From positions 2,666,001 to 2,730,000 of the forward strand of contig NZ_JAEKJZ010000001.1 of NCBI RefSeq assembly GCF_017309185.1: a stretch of 64,000 bases of DNA, given 5' to 3'. Below the pieces are notes generated by a model. It saw only the letters and a list, made by a program, of their open reading frames with translations. It was not told where the DNA came from and ran no database searches. Shown piece after piece: positions 53,876-63,001 of the stretch (positions are counted from its first letter, which is position 1; each line of letters opens with the position of its first letter). This DNA is from Roseibium aggregatum (lineage in GTDB: Bacteria; Pseudomonadota; Alphaproteobacteria; Rhizobiales; Stappiaceae). A program made the translations under genes and the position numbers.

Positions 53876-55573
53876 TCAGTTCGAATACCACATGGCGAAC
53901 TCGGCGAACCTGGGAGACGTCCACCACATGCTTTTGCCGTTACTGTAATTGAAATTGCTTGAGCCGGCCTGGCTCTGCAATAGCGAGGAGACTTCACCGC
54001 CCGGCAGGCGCTTGGCCTGATGCGTGTTGGTTTCCGGAACGACCACGGAGACGTGACCCGATCGTCCCTCCACCTTTCGCCGGGCAATGATGATACACAC
54101 CGCACCGAGATTGGCGAAATCCTGCAACTCGGTCGCTGAAATCGCCCTTCGCCATCCCGATTGCGGTCCGAAATCCCGTAGCCAGCGAAACAGGTCGTTG
54201 GCCCGCATCTCCCGGATAGTGTCCCCATAACGCGGCACCGGAGTGTTCCCCTTTGCGAACGCCAGAAGCCCCTTCTCCGACCACCACACGCGCGGCAGAT
54301 AGACACCGGACAACAAACAGAAGTCGTGAGCATAGATGTTGCAGAAGGTCAGCCCGGAGCGGGGCCAATACCGCTTGTGTCTGCTGTCGCCGGGATTGAG
54401 ATAACCGATGATCCTGTCTATGTCGGCGCGCAGCTCGTCCGGTGTCGTACCGGTACGGGTCGGCATGCCGGCCTCGTTGAGCGAATGGGCGCCGGCGTTC
54501 TCGGTTCTTTTTGTAACGCTTCCGACAGCATGCGGCATATAAACAGCGGGGATTTCGAGGTCCAATCCCGGCTCCTCGATCGGCCCGGGAGGATCTTCCG
54601 GTCCTCCGGCCTTGATCAGGTATTTTTGTGAACAGAACCCGCGATAAATTGCGTCATTCAAGGCCGCTTCAACCTCTATGAAGCCGTTCACAACCTCCCC
54701 GGTGATCGCCCGCACTGGCCAGCCGTCCGGCAACTCAACGAACACATTCCTGGACAGCGGAACGCTGACTTCCGGCTCGCTCCTCATCCGCAGGTTCGAC
54801 TCCAGAGTCTCCACCCGCATATGCGGGCCGGTCGCCTTCGGAATATACTCGCGCGTAATGTTGGCCTTGCCCTCAACCGGCGGCGCGCTCCCGCTCCCTG
54901 GATCGGGGAAACTGCGGGCGATGGCCAAATAATCCCGAATATGCTCCCCGTAGTACTTCGTCCCGTCGAAGTGTCCCTGCCGAAGGCCCTTGTTGGGTCT
55001 GAACCTGCCGGTATTGTAGGTGATCGCAAGCGTACAAAACTCGAAGTCGGAGATGCTTTCCGCATTTTCGAGATTTCTTTTCTTGAGACAGGATTTCAGC
55101 TCACGCACGGCGCGATCGAGCGTGTTTTCAAACGTCTCATATTTCCTGTTCAGGAAATAATCGGGATCTTGCTTGAAAAACTGCAGGTCCAGTTGGAAGA
55201 CACCAAACCCGCGGCAGAATTTCTTGGGCCGGTTTTGCGCGAAGCCGAAGCCGGGTACATGTTCAGCCATCTCCAGCAACGCACGACGCGCAACCTGAAA
55301 CATTTCGTCGCCGCGCGGATGGGCTGCCAGTTCATCGAAGTTCTTCGGAAATGCCTTGCGGCCCTTGTCGTCGTCGAGCGTGTCCCCACAGCACAAACGG
55401 ACGATTTCATCCGCGGACAGCCCTTTCTTGCGCATCGGAGACCAAAGGTACCCCGTTTCCTGGGACGCGATGGCCACAAGCATGTCCGGATCGAAAACGG
55501 TCCCCTGCAAGGCAGGCGCGATCCGGTGCCAGAATGTGGTCTTGAACCACTCGATATCCGCTTTCGATGCCAT
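53876..55573 (-). CDS. Three-domain peptidoglycan hydrolase (lysozyme-like, SH3, CHAP-like) without signal peptide
   Basis: A 565-residue protein. The N-terminal half (about 1-220) looks like a lysozyme/transglycosylase domain, with candidate catalytic E39 in VAIASQETGYLWSP and a later YNTGRFRPNKG stretch. A bacterial SH3 domain follows (about 250-322, NLRMRSEPEVSVPL ... GWPVRAI ... GFCSQKYL). The C-terminal part (about 375-565) resembles a CHAP/NlpC-P60 amidase with C411 in GLTFCNIYAHDF and H507 in GHVSVVVPE. There is no signal peptide or membrane segment, which is unusual for a cell-wall enzyme. It could be delivered by a type VI-like or phage-derived system, or be released by lysis. No immunity gene is evident. 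It converges on the Hpt gene. Confidence 0.72.
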   Translation of the reverse strand: MASKADIEWFKTTFWHRIAPALQGTVFDPDMLVAIASQETGYLWSPMRKKGLSADEIVRLCCGDTLDDDKGRKAFPKNFDELAAHPRGDEMFQVARRALLEMAEHVPGFGFAQNRPKKFCRGFGVFQLDLQFFKQDPDYFLNRKYETFENTLDRAVRELKSCLKKRNLENAESISDFEFCTLAITYNTGRFRPNKGLRQGHFDGTKYYGEHIRDYLAIARSFPDPGSGSAPPVEGKANITREYIPKATGPHMRVETLESNLRMRSEPEVSVPLSRNVFVELPDGWPVRAITGEVVNGFIEVEAALNDAIYRGFCSQKYLIKAGGPEDPPGPIEEPGLDLEIPAVYMPHAVGSVTKRTENAGAHSLNEAGMPTRTGTTPDELRADIDRIIGYLNPGDSRHKRYWPRSGLTFCNIYAHDFCLLSGVYLPRVWWSEKGLLAFAKGNTPVPRYGDTIREMRANDLFRWLRDFGPQSGWRRAISATELQDFANLGAVCIIIARRKVEGRSGHVSVVVPETNTHQAKRLPGGEVSSLLQSQAGSSNFNYSNGKSMWWTSPRFAEFAMWYSN

Positions 55574-55985
55574 CGTCTCCCCCCGACCGACTGAAAGAAC
55601 CTGAATTATGAGTATGGCTTTATGCTCGTTTGCACCTTTTGCTTTCGCGTACGGGCCTTTGACCGGCCGAACGCTGGCGGTTCCGGCTTCTCAAACGTGT
55701 TCGCGAGTGTTTTGCACCCTTGAAAACATATCGGGCGCTGCCGGATAGCTGCGGCTCGACAAGCGCAACGGCAGGGTAAAACTCAATGATCGCAAGACGC
55801 ATACTACGTTGCGTAATCTTAAATTTACAATCTAATTTTGGACGCGAAACTGTTAAGCCTGTCTTCTAATTGCTTTTCGAAGACGACGGGGTGGACCTGG
55901 GCGGCCCATCCCCTTCATCACCCAAGCTTGTGCAAAGAACTATTTCGCACCAGGTGCCGCAGTTTCTGGGGAACGGCAGGCTAAT
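55574..55985. other. Intergenic region of 412 bases, no gene supported
   Basis: The region is less GC-rich than its neighbours. I see a small inverted repeat ACGCA...TGCGT near 55799-55816 and an AT-rich tract near 55815-55870 that could hold the promoter of the hydrolase gene. It follows the 3' end of the peptidoglycan-binding protein gene. A short minus-strand open frame at 55620-55802 has no ribosome site or family resemblance. Confidence 0.4.
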
Positions 55986-57068
55986 CTAATCGACTGTTTT
56001 CGCCGTCAGCAAATCGGCATTGTCATTGCCCGCCGGCGCATCCGGTGACGCCGGGGATTGCCCGTCCGGCGCGGCCTGAATGTAGAACTTCACCCCCTTC
56101 ATCACGATGTAAGGCTTGCCATCCGCATCGACATGGATCTTCGGGTCCCCTGCCTGGTCCGTCGAAGCCGCAGGCGTCTCGGCGGTCTGGGACGCCGTCA
56201 CTGTCGGGGCTGCGGCATCATTCGTCGAAACGGTATCGTCCTCGTCAGGAATGTCTTCGGCCCTGGCTTCGGTTGTCTCGCCTCCCTGGTCGGTATTTTC
56301 CCAGTCGAACACGGACTCCGGAGCCTGTTCCGGCTCTGCGGCACCAATCGTGTCCTGAAAGTCCGGCTCGACGGCCGAGGCCGGAAGCGAAGCCACGGGA
56401 GGATTGGGCTGCGTCCCGCCAAGTGGCGTTGCCCAGGCCGGTTGTGCATTGGACGCCACCGCAACCGAATCATGCGCCGACGCCAACAGCGCCTGGGACT
56501 GGTCCGGGGTCAGTTGCCCCGTCGGGACGTAATTGTTGCGGAACTGGTATTGCTGAATCGCATTTTGGGTTTTTCGTCCCGGCCTGCCGTCGAACGACCC
56601 GGCATCGAAGCCGTTCAGGTAGAGCGACGCCTGGACGTGGCGCCAGTAGGTCCGATCGCCGTAAGTCGACGGCATCGTGACCATCATGGCCCTTGCGCTT
56701 AGAAGCCGGCGTTCGCTGGCGGTAAGGGTCGCGTCCGGTACTTCGCCGTATGTCTGCTGATAGGCAACAAGCGCGGCGTTGGTTTGAGCACCCGGCCGGC
56801 CGTCCAGCGGGCCCGGGTCAAATCCGAGCGTGGCGAGATCTCTTTGCAGCGCCAGACCGGATCCGCTTTGCCGGTAACTGCCACGGCGGTGGCCGCCTCG
56901 ATGGCCCCGGTTCTTGGCGAGCTGGCTTCCGACAATCGCACCCGCGGCAAAGCCGACAATACCACCGGCAATCGCCGCTCCGCCGCTTCCTGCGTGAGCC
57001 GGCTTGGACGTCAGGGCCGCAGCGGACACCATTCCAAGAATTGCGACGGATGCGATAAACTTTTTCAT
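55986..57068 (-). CDS. Secreted peptidoglycan-binding-domain protein
   Basis: A 360-residue exported protein. It has a signal peptide (MKKFIASVAILGMVSAAAL, cleavage near AHA|GS) and a glycine-rich membrane-inserting segment (GGAAIAGGIVGFAAGAIVGS, glycine-zipper-like). Two PG_binding_1 domains follow (about residues 70-110 with LATLGFDPGPLDGRPGAQT, and about 140-190 with LYLNGFDAGSFDGRPGRKT), then a long acidic, proline/alanine-rich tail. It probably attaches to the cell wall. Start ATG 57068 is the signal peptide start. Confidence 0.85.
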   Translation of the reverse strand: MKKFIASVAILGMVSAAALTSKPAHAGSGGAAIAGGIVGFAAGAIVGSQLAKNRGHRGGHRRGSYRQSGSGLALQRDLATLGFDPGPLDGRPGAQTNAALVAYQQTYGEVPDATLTASERRLLSARAMMVTMPSTYGDRTYWRHVQASLYLNGFDAGSFDGRPGRKTQNAIQQYQFRNNYVPTGQLTPDQSQALLASAHDSVAVASNAQPAWATPLGGTQPNPPVASLPASAVEPDFQDTIGAAEPEQAPESVFDWENTDQGGETTEARAEDIPDEDDTVSTNDAAAPTVTASQTAETPAASTDQAGDPKIHVDADGKPYIVMKGVKFYIQAAPDGQSPASPDAPAGNDNADLLTAKTVD

Positions 57069-57428
57069 GTTCGAAATCCCGCACATTGAAAGACGATAAA
57101 TTCATTTCAGGCAAGAATGGACAGGACGACGCGAAAAAACAACCTGGCCTGCTTCCCGCACGTCATCGGATCGTGCCTGCTATCCTGATATCATACTCTC
57201 GGCCACCGCTCGACAAAGTCTGATCGGACGTGACCGTTGCGTGTCATTCTAGAAATCCGGCGAAGGCTTAATTAAGACCCCTTTTGGGCCTCTTCGCGGC
57301 AACCATCGCCCCTCGACCGGTTCGAAGATTCCGAAAAGCGATGAAAATTGGTGCCTACACCAAGGGAAATGAGAGAAAGAACTCGTCTTTCAGGATCTGC
57401 GCCCCAAGACCCGGACCCGTGAAGGTCT
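57069..57428. other. Intergenic region of 360 bases, no gene supported
   Basis: It lies between the 3' end of the DUF2336 gene and the start of the secreted PG-binding protein gene, both on the minus strand. A weak imperfect stem (AAGA..CCC, loop, GGG..TCTT with two mismatches, about 57275-57296) may end the DUF2336 transcript. The rest presumably contains the promoter of the PG-binding protein gene; no convincing -35/-10 was assigned. Confidence 0.4.
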
Positions 57429-58580
57429 TCAGGCGGCTGCGGTGATCCGCAAGCCGCTGTTCCTCGCCAGAAGACGGGCTTCCAGGCGGGCAACATCGAT
57501 GGCGAAGCGACGGAGGAACGCGGTCACATCGCCGTCTGCCCCCAGGGCGCCGTCCTGCATTTCCTCAAGCAGCGTCTCCGTGAGCGCGCGTGCTTCGTCG
57601 AGCGCGAGGTCGTAGGTGAAATCCGCCTCCGCCTGACGGGCAATATCGATGGCCAGCAAAAACGCCTGATGCGCGCGCAGCGGCAGCCCCGCCTTGCGCA
57701 AAATAGCCTGAAGGGCCGACCGGCGCACCGTCACAAGCAATTTGCACAGGCGCGGCAGGGGCACCTGTCCGAGATTGGCAAGGGCGGCAGCGAAAAAGCG
57801 CAGGCGGCCGCAGCACACCGCACGCAGCAGCAGGCGCGTGGTCAGCTTGCCGTCGAGGCGAAGGTGCTCCACAAACTCCGGCAGATCGTCCGTTCCGGCT
57901 TCAAGGGCAAGACGGAGAACGACCTTGTCCTCCGCATCGCTCAAGAATGTGTGCCGCTGGTTTTCAGGCACCCGCTCCAGAACGATCGGGTGATCGTCCA
58001 GGTTCTCGGCCAGGCGCATCAGCAACTCGTACCGCATGGTCAGCGGAAGATCCCGGGTCTTGAGAAGCTGGTCGCAGATATCGGGCCGGTTCTCGAACCG
58101 TTGCGCGAGACGGAGCAACGAGGATTGCAGAACCTGTGCGCCGGCGTTGTTCAAGAGCGTACGACAGGCCGCCTCGCTCCCAACTTCGCAGATCGCCGCG
58201 CTCAGGGAGGCCGACAGACCTCCCCTGCCCGCAATCGCGCACTGAACTGCGTCGCTGCCCTCGGCGAAAAGATCAACGAGTTCGGCTTCCGTCAGGATTG
58301 GCGACGTCTTCAGAACCGGAACCGCGACTTCGTCGGCATCGTTCGCCAGACAGCGGATGACGAGGCCTGGGGCATGCCGGCTCGGCGCCAGGATCTTCGC
58401 GATCGCCTTCCGGAGCGCCCTGCTTGGATCGTCCAGGAGAACTGTCAATGCCGTAGCCATGTCGGTCCGTTCCCTGCTGCCTGGTTCGGCAGCCAAATAA
58501 CGCTCGGCAAGCTTGCACGCGGTCTCGATATCCGGCGCGCGCTCGACCTCACTGTGATGCAAAATGTCGTATGCTGTCAT
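57429..58580 (-). CDS. DUF2336 domain protein
   Basis: A 383-residue all-helical cytoplasmic protein with HEAT-like repeats, of the alphaproteobacterial DUF2336 family. Visible features are LTVLLDDPSRALRKAIAKILA, the LTEAELVDLFAEGSDAVQCAIA repeat, a central region of repeated leucine-rich helices and a C-terminal LALDEARALTETLLEEM. The function is unknown. ATG 58580 is chosen over TTG 58601. A near-match to the CtrA box (58631-58646) lies about 50 bases upstream, and the upstream gene also has a CtrA-like box. Confidence 0.8.
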   Translation of the reverse strand: MTAYDILHHSEVERAPDIETACKLAERYLAAEPGSRERTDMATALTVLLDDPSRALRKAIAKILAPSRHAPGLVIRCLANDADEVAVPVLKTSPILTEAELVDLFAEGSDAVQCAIAGRGGLSASLSAAICEVGSEAACRTLLNNAGAQVLQSSLLRLAQRFENRPDICDQLLKTRDLPLTMRYELLMRLAENLDDHPIVLERVPENQRHTFLSDAEDKVVLRLALEAGTDDLPEFVEHLRLDGKLTTRLLLRAVCCGRLRFFAAALANLGQVPLPRLCKLLVTVRRSALQAILRKAGLPLRAHQAFLLAIDIARQAEADFTYDLALDEARALTETLLEEMQDGALGADGDVTAFLRRFAIDVARLEARLLARNSGLRITAAA

Positions 58581-58630
58581 GGCGGTAAGCAATCTTTCCA
58601 AGTGTCAGGCTGAAGTCTGGCATCAAAGGA

Positions 58631-58646
58631 TTAACGATCGGTTCAC
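58631..58646. promoter_or_regulatory. Near-match CtrA box upstream of the DUF2336 gene
   Basis: TTAA (58631-58634), seven bases, TTCAC (58642-58646): one mismatch from TTAA-N7-TTAAC. It lies 51 bases before the DUF2336 start. Confidence 0.4.
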
Positions 58647-58688
58647 CATAATTTTGACAGTATTCGCCGCCCTCGGCCGCCTGAGGCC

Positions 58689-59978
58689 TCATGCCGGAGG
58701 CAGCAGGTCTTTTTGCTCTTCCTCCGCTTTCAGCCTGAGGAACCGGGTCAGGTCCAGTGGCCCTCCCTGGTTCGCAAGGGCCAGCTCCTGCGCGGCAACC
58801 TGATTCGACTTGCCGGAGACGGCGCTAAACAGTGCGGCCTCCTCCACAGCCGCGAAAGCCGATGCAAATCTCGGATTGACCCCGGCCTGGGAAGACTCTT
58901 CGTCGTTGCGGAACAACGCCTCGAACGGATTGGCGGTTTCGGTCGCCTGGAACGCCGACAAAACCCTTGAGGACGCGACATTCGATTCGGCCGGGTTGAT
59001 GGACGCCCGCGCCGGATCCGCGGACACCGCGGCGACGGTTTGTTCCTGGACAAACACCGCGCTCGGAGTTCCGGCAGCGGTCTCCGCCGCCGCCCCCACC
59101 GGCAAGGGTACGGTCGTCTCTGCAAGTTCCAGCGGATTGTTTTCAGGCAAGTCCGGGATGCCCTGGTCGCTTGCCGCAATCTCAACGGGCCCTGCCGGCT
59201 TGCCCCGCAGGGCGAAGGCCGCCGCCGGATCGCCTGCCAGGTGATCGAAGCCCTTCTGGTTGATGAGAGGCTTGTCCGGCTTGGAACTCGGAAGAACCGC
59301 GACATTGGTCAGCTCGCCCGAAGTCCGCAGATCTTTCTTGCCGCCGGCTTCGGCGATCATGGTAACCGCGTCGTGCTTGGAGACGATGGTCTCGTAGACC
59401 TCCTGCATCGACCGTGCCTTGCCGTTCCGGTGATAGAAAATCGGCTTGTTGGCGCGGGCCTGAGCGGAAAACATCTTGTCGGCGCGCATGTCCGGATTGG
59501 ATTGCGCGGCGTCGATCAGCCTGCTTGCTCCGTTCGCCCCCAGGAAATGCGCCATGTAGAGCTCACCGTCCGTCGGTTCACGACCGATTTTCCGCTCGAG
59601 ATAACTGGAGTTTTTCTGCGTGAGCGCACCGGCCATCGTGGACGAGATTTCAGGATCCTTGCGCAAGTCGAGAATTTCACGCCGCGCCTGTGGATCGCTA
59701 ACGTAATATTTGCCGCTTTTGGTCTTCGTGATCTGGTCGGAATATTTCTGGAGACCGTGCTCCGGCCCGGCTTCTTTCAGGGTTTCCAGCCAGGTGGATT
59801 CGATAAACTGGAACAATCCGGTCGCACTGGACGTTTTTGCCTTGGCCGCCGGATTGAACGACGACTCCCGCGCGGCAGTCTTCACCAGGTAGTCGAAGGA
59901 CGTACCTGTCGATGTACTCGCAGACTGAAACGCAAGCTCGATCCGAGACGCGATCGAGGTAGTGTCAGCAACCCGCAT
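58689..59978 (-). CDS. SLT-type lytic transglycosylase domain protein
   Basis: A 429-residue protein. The N-terminal domain (about residues 10-190) is a lytic transglycosylase with catalytic E38 in KTAARESSFNP, followed by SSATGLFQFIESTWL and the YMAHFLGANGASRLI motif. The C-terminal 230 residues are alanine/proline-rich and probably flexible. There is no signal peptide, which is often seen in flagellar or special-purpose transglycosylases that reach the periplasm by other routes. A perfect CtrA box lies 58 bases upstream, which fits cell-cycle or motility control. Confidence 0.85.
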   Translation of the reverse strand: MRVADTTSIASRIELAFQSASTSTGTSFDYLVKTAARESSFNPAAKAKTSSATGLFQFIESTWLETLKEAGPEHGLQKYSDQITKTKSGKYYVSDPQARREILDLRKDPEISSTMAGALTQKNSSYLERKIGREPTDGELYMAHFLGANGASRLIDAAQSNPDMRADKMFSAQARANKPIFYHRNGKARSMQEVYETIVSKHDAVTMIAEAGGKKDLRTSGELTNVAVLPSSKPDKPLINQKGFDHLAGDPAAAFALRGKPAGPVEIAASDQGIPDLPENNPLELAETTVPLPVGAAAETAAGTPSAVFVQEQTVAAVSADPARASINPAESNVASSRVLSAFQATETANPFEALFRNDEESSQAGVNPRFASAFAAVEEAALFSAVSGKSNQVAAQELALANQGGPLDLTRFLRLKAEEEQKDLLPPA

Positions 59979-60035
59979 GACGCTGTCTCCTCGACGAAAC
60001 TGGTTATGACTTTCTTAACTTTCGCGCCCCAATGG

Positions 60036-60051
60036 TTAACAAATCCTTAAC
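60036..60051. promoter_or_regulatory. CtrA box (TTAA-N7-TTAAC)
   Basis: TTAA (60036-60039), seven bases, TTAAC (60047-60051) matches the full CtrA consensus. It lies 58 bases upstream of the transglycosylase start, and a further TTAAC follows at 60061. Position and match both suggest direct control by CtrA. Confidence 0.68.
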
Positions 60052-60267
60052 AAGGCACGGTTAACTTGTATCGGCATAACAGGCGGCTGGTTTTTTCTAA
60101 GAATCTGCGAACATTTACGGACGGACAAAGCCGGTTTTGTTGATATCCGCCATGTTCCGTCGTTTTTTTCTGGAAAAGAAAACTTTCCAATGGACGAAAG
60201 AACGCCGCAAAATAAGCCGATTCTTTTGGCCCGGCAAACAGAAATGAGAAACAGATGTTACAGTCCA

Positions 60268-60288
60268 GGCACCGGCTCTACCGGCGCC
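60268..60288 (-). terminator. Terminator hairpin of the nitroreductase/flavin reductase pair
   Basis: Eight base pairs with one G-U (60268-60275 with 60281-60288) around a 5-base loop, 22 bases after the flavin reductase stop on the minus strand. There is no T-run. Confidence 0.5.
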
Positions 60289-60310
60289 CGTCTGCGTTTT
60301 TCCTTCGTGT

Positions 60311-60913
60311 TCAGGCCTTCGGACGGCCCATCTCGAAGACCTCGGTGACAACCGCGTAATCCATGTACCCCAATCTGGAAAGCGGTTTGTAAACGGTCAC
60401 ATCGACCCGTCCGTCAACGATGATGCTGTCGTCGATGTGAACACCGACAACCTGACCGAAAATCACGTAATTGTCGGTTTCATCGCCCTTCAGGGTTTTC
60501 AGTCTGAGCGTTTGGAGGTGCTTGCACTCCAGCGCAGTCACGGCTTTGGCAACACGCGGCACTTTCACAAGCCGGGACGGCGCCATCTCCAGACCGGCCA
60601 ATTCGAACTCGGATTCGCCGCTTGGAACCGCTGCGGAGGACTGATTCATTTCGTCCTTCAGGCTGTAACTGGCCATGTTGCAGACGAATTCACCGGTCGC
60701 ATCGATGTTCGCGGCGCTGTCCTTGTACCCGGAGGATGAAAACATCACCACGGGAGGCCGGTCGGCCACACAGTTAAAGAAGCTGTAGGGCGCGAGATTT
60801 GGACGGCCTTCCCTGTCGACGGAGGAAATCCAGCCAATCGGCCGCGGAGCCACGATCGCCTTGAAAGGATTGTGCGGCAGTCCGTGGTCGTTTGTCTCGG
60901 TTTCGTAAAACAT
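60311..60913 (-). CDS. Flavin reductase-like protein (FMN-binding split barrel)
   Basis: A 200-residue protein of the flavin reductase-like domain family that binds FMN. Family features are FKAIVAPRPIGWISSVD, NLAPYSFFNCVADRPPVVMFSS and DSAANIDATGEFVCNMAS. It starts 3 bases after the stop of the nitroreductase gene, so both flavoproteins are made together. It may reduce flavin for another enzyme or act on a small molecule; the substrate is unknown. Confidence 0.87.
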   Translation of the reverse strand: MFYETETNDHGLPHNPFKAIVAPRPIGWISSVDREGRPNLAPYSFFNCVADRPPVVMFSSSGYKDSAANIDATGEFVCNMASYSLKDEMNQSSAAVPSGESEFELAGLEMAPSRLVKVPRVAKAVTALECKHLQTLRLKTLKGDETDNYVIFGQVVGVHIDDSIIVDGRVDVTVYKPLSRLGYMDYAVVTEVFEMGRPKA

Positions 60914-60916
60914 GGT

Positions 60917-61513
60917 TCAATCGGTCTCTTTCCAGTTCGAAATCAGGTCTGAAAGGTCGGGACGGGGACGCTCGACCGGAGGCTGAGTCGGCGTTCCGAT
61001 CTGTATAAATCCTGCGAAACGTTCGCCGTCTCGCGCCCCAAGGCAGCGGGCCGCCTCCTCATCGAAGCTGTACCATTCCGTCAGCCACTGGGAAGCGAAA
61101 CCGGAAGCGGCCGCCGCCGTAACCAGGTTCATGCAGACGGCGCCGGCCGAAAGCTGCTGTTCCCAGAGCGGAATTTTGGGATGTTCGGCGGCCTTGCTGA
61201 CAACCCCGACCACAAGAGGCGCCCGCGTGAAGCGGGTAAGTTCCTTTTGGCGCTGTTCCGTCCCGAGTGGACCGAATCTTTGTTCGGCGATCGCGCTCAG
61301 CCGTTCTCCGACCCTGCTTCCCTCCTGCGACCGGTAGACGATGAAACGCCAGGGCGCCAGTTTTCCATGGTCCGGCACGCGGGCCGCAATGGTCAGAATG
61401 TCACGCAACTCTTCTTCAGTGGGACCGGGACCGGTCATGGTCGCCGATGGGTGAGACCGCCGCCTACGCAGAAATTCCAGCGTTTGCGGAGACCGGTGGA
61501 TGACCGTAGGCAT
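60917..61513 (-). CDS. Nitroreductase family protein, YdjA-like
   Basis: A 198-residue FMN-dependent oxidoreductase of the small nitroreductase group. Conserved features are RRRSHPSATMTGPGPTEEEL, RVPDHGKLAPWRFIV and the later AAAASGFASQWLTEWYSFD. It is first in a two-gene operon with the flavin reductase-like gene. A 9-base palindrome lies 26 bases upstream of its start. Confidence 0.9.
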   Translation of the reverse strand: MPTVIHRSPQTLEFLRRRRSHPSATMTGPGPTEEELRDILTIAARVPDHGKLAPWRFIVYRSQEGSRVGERLSAIAEQRFGPLGTEQRQKELTRFTRAPLVVGVVSKAAEHPKIPLWEQQLSAGAVCMNLVTAAAASGFASQWLTEWYSFDEEAARCLGARDGERFAGFIQIGTPTQPPVERPRPDLSDLISNWKETD

Positions 61514-61539
61514 GCGCGGCTCCCGATAATTAGTTTCAT

Positions 61540-61548
61540 TTGTAACAA
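61540..61548. promoter_or_regulatory. Candidate operator upstream of the nitroreductase gene
   Basis: TTGTAACAA is a perfect odd-centred palindrome within an AT-rich stretch (TAGTTTCATTTGTAACAATC) just upstream of the nitroreductase start. It resembles sites of redox-responsive MarR or HxlR repressors; the regulator is not in the window. Confidence 0.32.
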
Positions 61549-61799
61549 TCTAGTAGACGATTGGCGAAATTTGTCAACTCATTGTCCAAAGGTCTTGAAT
61601 TTGCCCGATTTTAAGTCCCTTTAGATTGCTGCGGCAAACGGATTCCAGAGATTTGTACTGCGCGTTTCCAGCCGCCCGGGCAGTTCAGTCGAGACACGTC
61701 CGTCTCATGTTGCTGCAATCGGAAAGGATGCGGTCTTCGATTGGAATAGAGCCTAAAAGACTGTAGAATCGAACGCATTAAATTTGTAATGAAGTGGGC

Positions 61800-62894
61800 A
61801 TGTTGAATTCAGTGACTGTTTCGAGCCGTACGGCCTTTTCCCGTTTCGTCAGAAGCACTGCCGTCGCGATCCTCGTGTCGATGCCCGGAATTGTCGCTCC
61901 GGCTGCGCCCGGTTACGCGCAAGATACCGAAATTCCGATGCCCCCGGCAGCGAAGCCCGATCCGAACGCTCCAAGCGCCGCGCCTGAGAACCCGATCGTC
62001 AACCTTCTGGACCGGGAACCTGAACCTCTGTTCTCGGACACGCTGGTTCCCTACGCGCCGGCCCGTTCGCTGGCCACGGGGATCGAAGGCGGCCTGCAGC
62101 AGGGCGCTCTATACCTTCTGGCCCGGCTCTCCCCCGACAACGAGCCTTTGAACGACGGTCTGACCTGGCGGATCTACTCGGAAACAACAAACGAGAACGG
62201 GCGCCTGCAACTGGTCGCCACCTCCCATGGCGGCGATGCGGAGTTTCGTCTCGATCCGGGCACCTATCTGATCCACACCGCCTACGGGTACGCGCAAGCG
62301 ACCAACCGGATCCGGATCGGCAAGGAGGTCGAATCCAAGATGGTGACCCTGAACGCGGGCGGCATCAAGTTCGGCGCCGCTCTCAAGGACGGCGACACCC
62401 TCGACGGCAAACCCATTTCCTTCGAAATCTACGGCATGAACTTCAACCAGCGCGGCGAACGGGAAGTGATCGCCAGCGATATCAAGCCGGGCTCGATCGT
62501 CCGGCTGAATGCCGACACCTACCACGTCGTCAGCCGCTACGGCGATGTGAACGCGGTGATCCGCGCCGATATTCAGGTCCTGCCCGGCAAGCTGACGGAA
62601 GCCACGATCTTCCACAAGGCCGCCGACATTACATTGAAACTGGTCAATGAACGCGGTGGAGAGGCCATCGCCAACACGACATGGTCGGTTCTCAGCCCTG
62701 GCGGCGACACCGTGGTGGAAGCCAGCGGCGCGTTTCCGGACTTCGTTCTGGCCGCGGGAGAATACGAGGCGATTGCACGCAACAACGGCCGGATCTATTT
62801 GCACACATTCGACGTGACGCCTGGAGAGGACCGAGAAGTCGAGGTGGTCACCTCCGTTAGCGAACTTCTCGCAAGTGACACCGCCAAAAACTGA
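61800..62894 (+). CDS. Secreted protein with repeated beta-sandwich domains, unknown function
   Basis: A 364-residue protein. It has a signal peptide (residues 1 to about 40, cleavage near GYA|QD), a proline-rich linker, and then what look like two or three immunoglobulin-like or carboxypeptidase-regulatory-like repeats. These show the pattern GxxxFRLDPGTYLIHTAYGYA, KPGSIVRLNADTYHVVSRYG and FPDFVLAAGEYEAIARNNGR, each ending in an R or K rich strand. The repeats suggest an extracellular or periplasmic binding protein. The 286 bases upstream separate it from the divergent nitroreductase gene. ATG 61800 is used; GTG 61794 is possible. Confidence 0.72.
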   Translation: MLNSVTVSSRTAFSRFVRSTAVAILVSMPGIVAPAAPGYAQDTEIPMPPAAKPDPNAPSAAPENPIVNLLDREPEPLFSDTLVPYAPARSLATGIEGGLQQGALYLLARLSPDNEPLNDGLTWRIYSETTNENGRLQLVATSHGGDAEFRLDPGTYLIHTAYGYAQATNRIRIGKEVESKMVTLNAGGIKFGAALKDGDTLDGKPISFEIYGMNFNQRGEREVIASDIKPGSIVRLNADTYHVVSRYGDVNAVIRADIQVLPGKLTEATIFHKAADITLKLVNERGGEAIANTTWSVLSPGGDTVVEASGAFPDFVLAAGEYEAIARNNGRIYLHTFDVTPGEDREVEVVTSVSELLASDTAKN

Positions 62895-63001
62895 CGGCAA
62901 ACGGGCTGCCCGCGAAGTCGGTCTACAACCGCGTCACGCCGTGCTCTTCGTCGCTTCGGAAAAGCCCTTGCGACACGATCATTGAGAGACCATTTCGACG
63001 T

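Larger units (their letters stand above)
59979..60310. other. Intergenic region of 332 bases: CtrA box, promoter, terminator
   Basis: The right part near the transglycosylase start holds several TTAAC elements, including the CtrA box at 60036-60051. The part near 60268-60288 holds the terminator hairpin of the flavin reductase gene. No gene is supported; a minus-strand open frame at 60115-60351 looks spurious and overlaps that gene's end. Confidence 0.5.

Noticed and set aside
60115..60351. A 78-codon minus-strand frame beyond the flavin reductase gene
   Set aside because: It overlaps the end of that gene in another frame, is basic and lacks a ribosome site.
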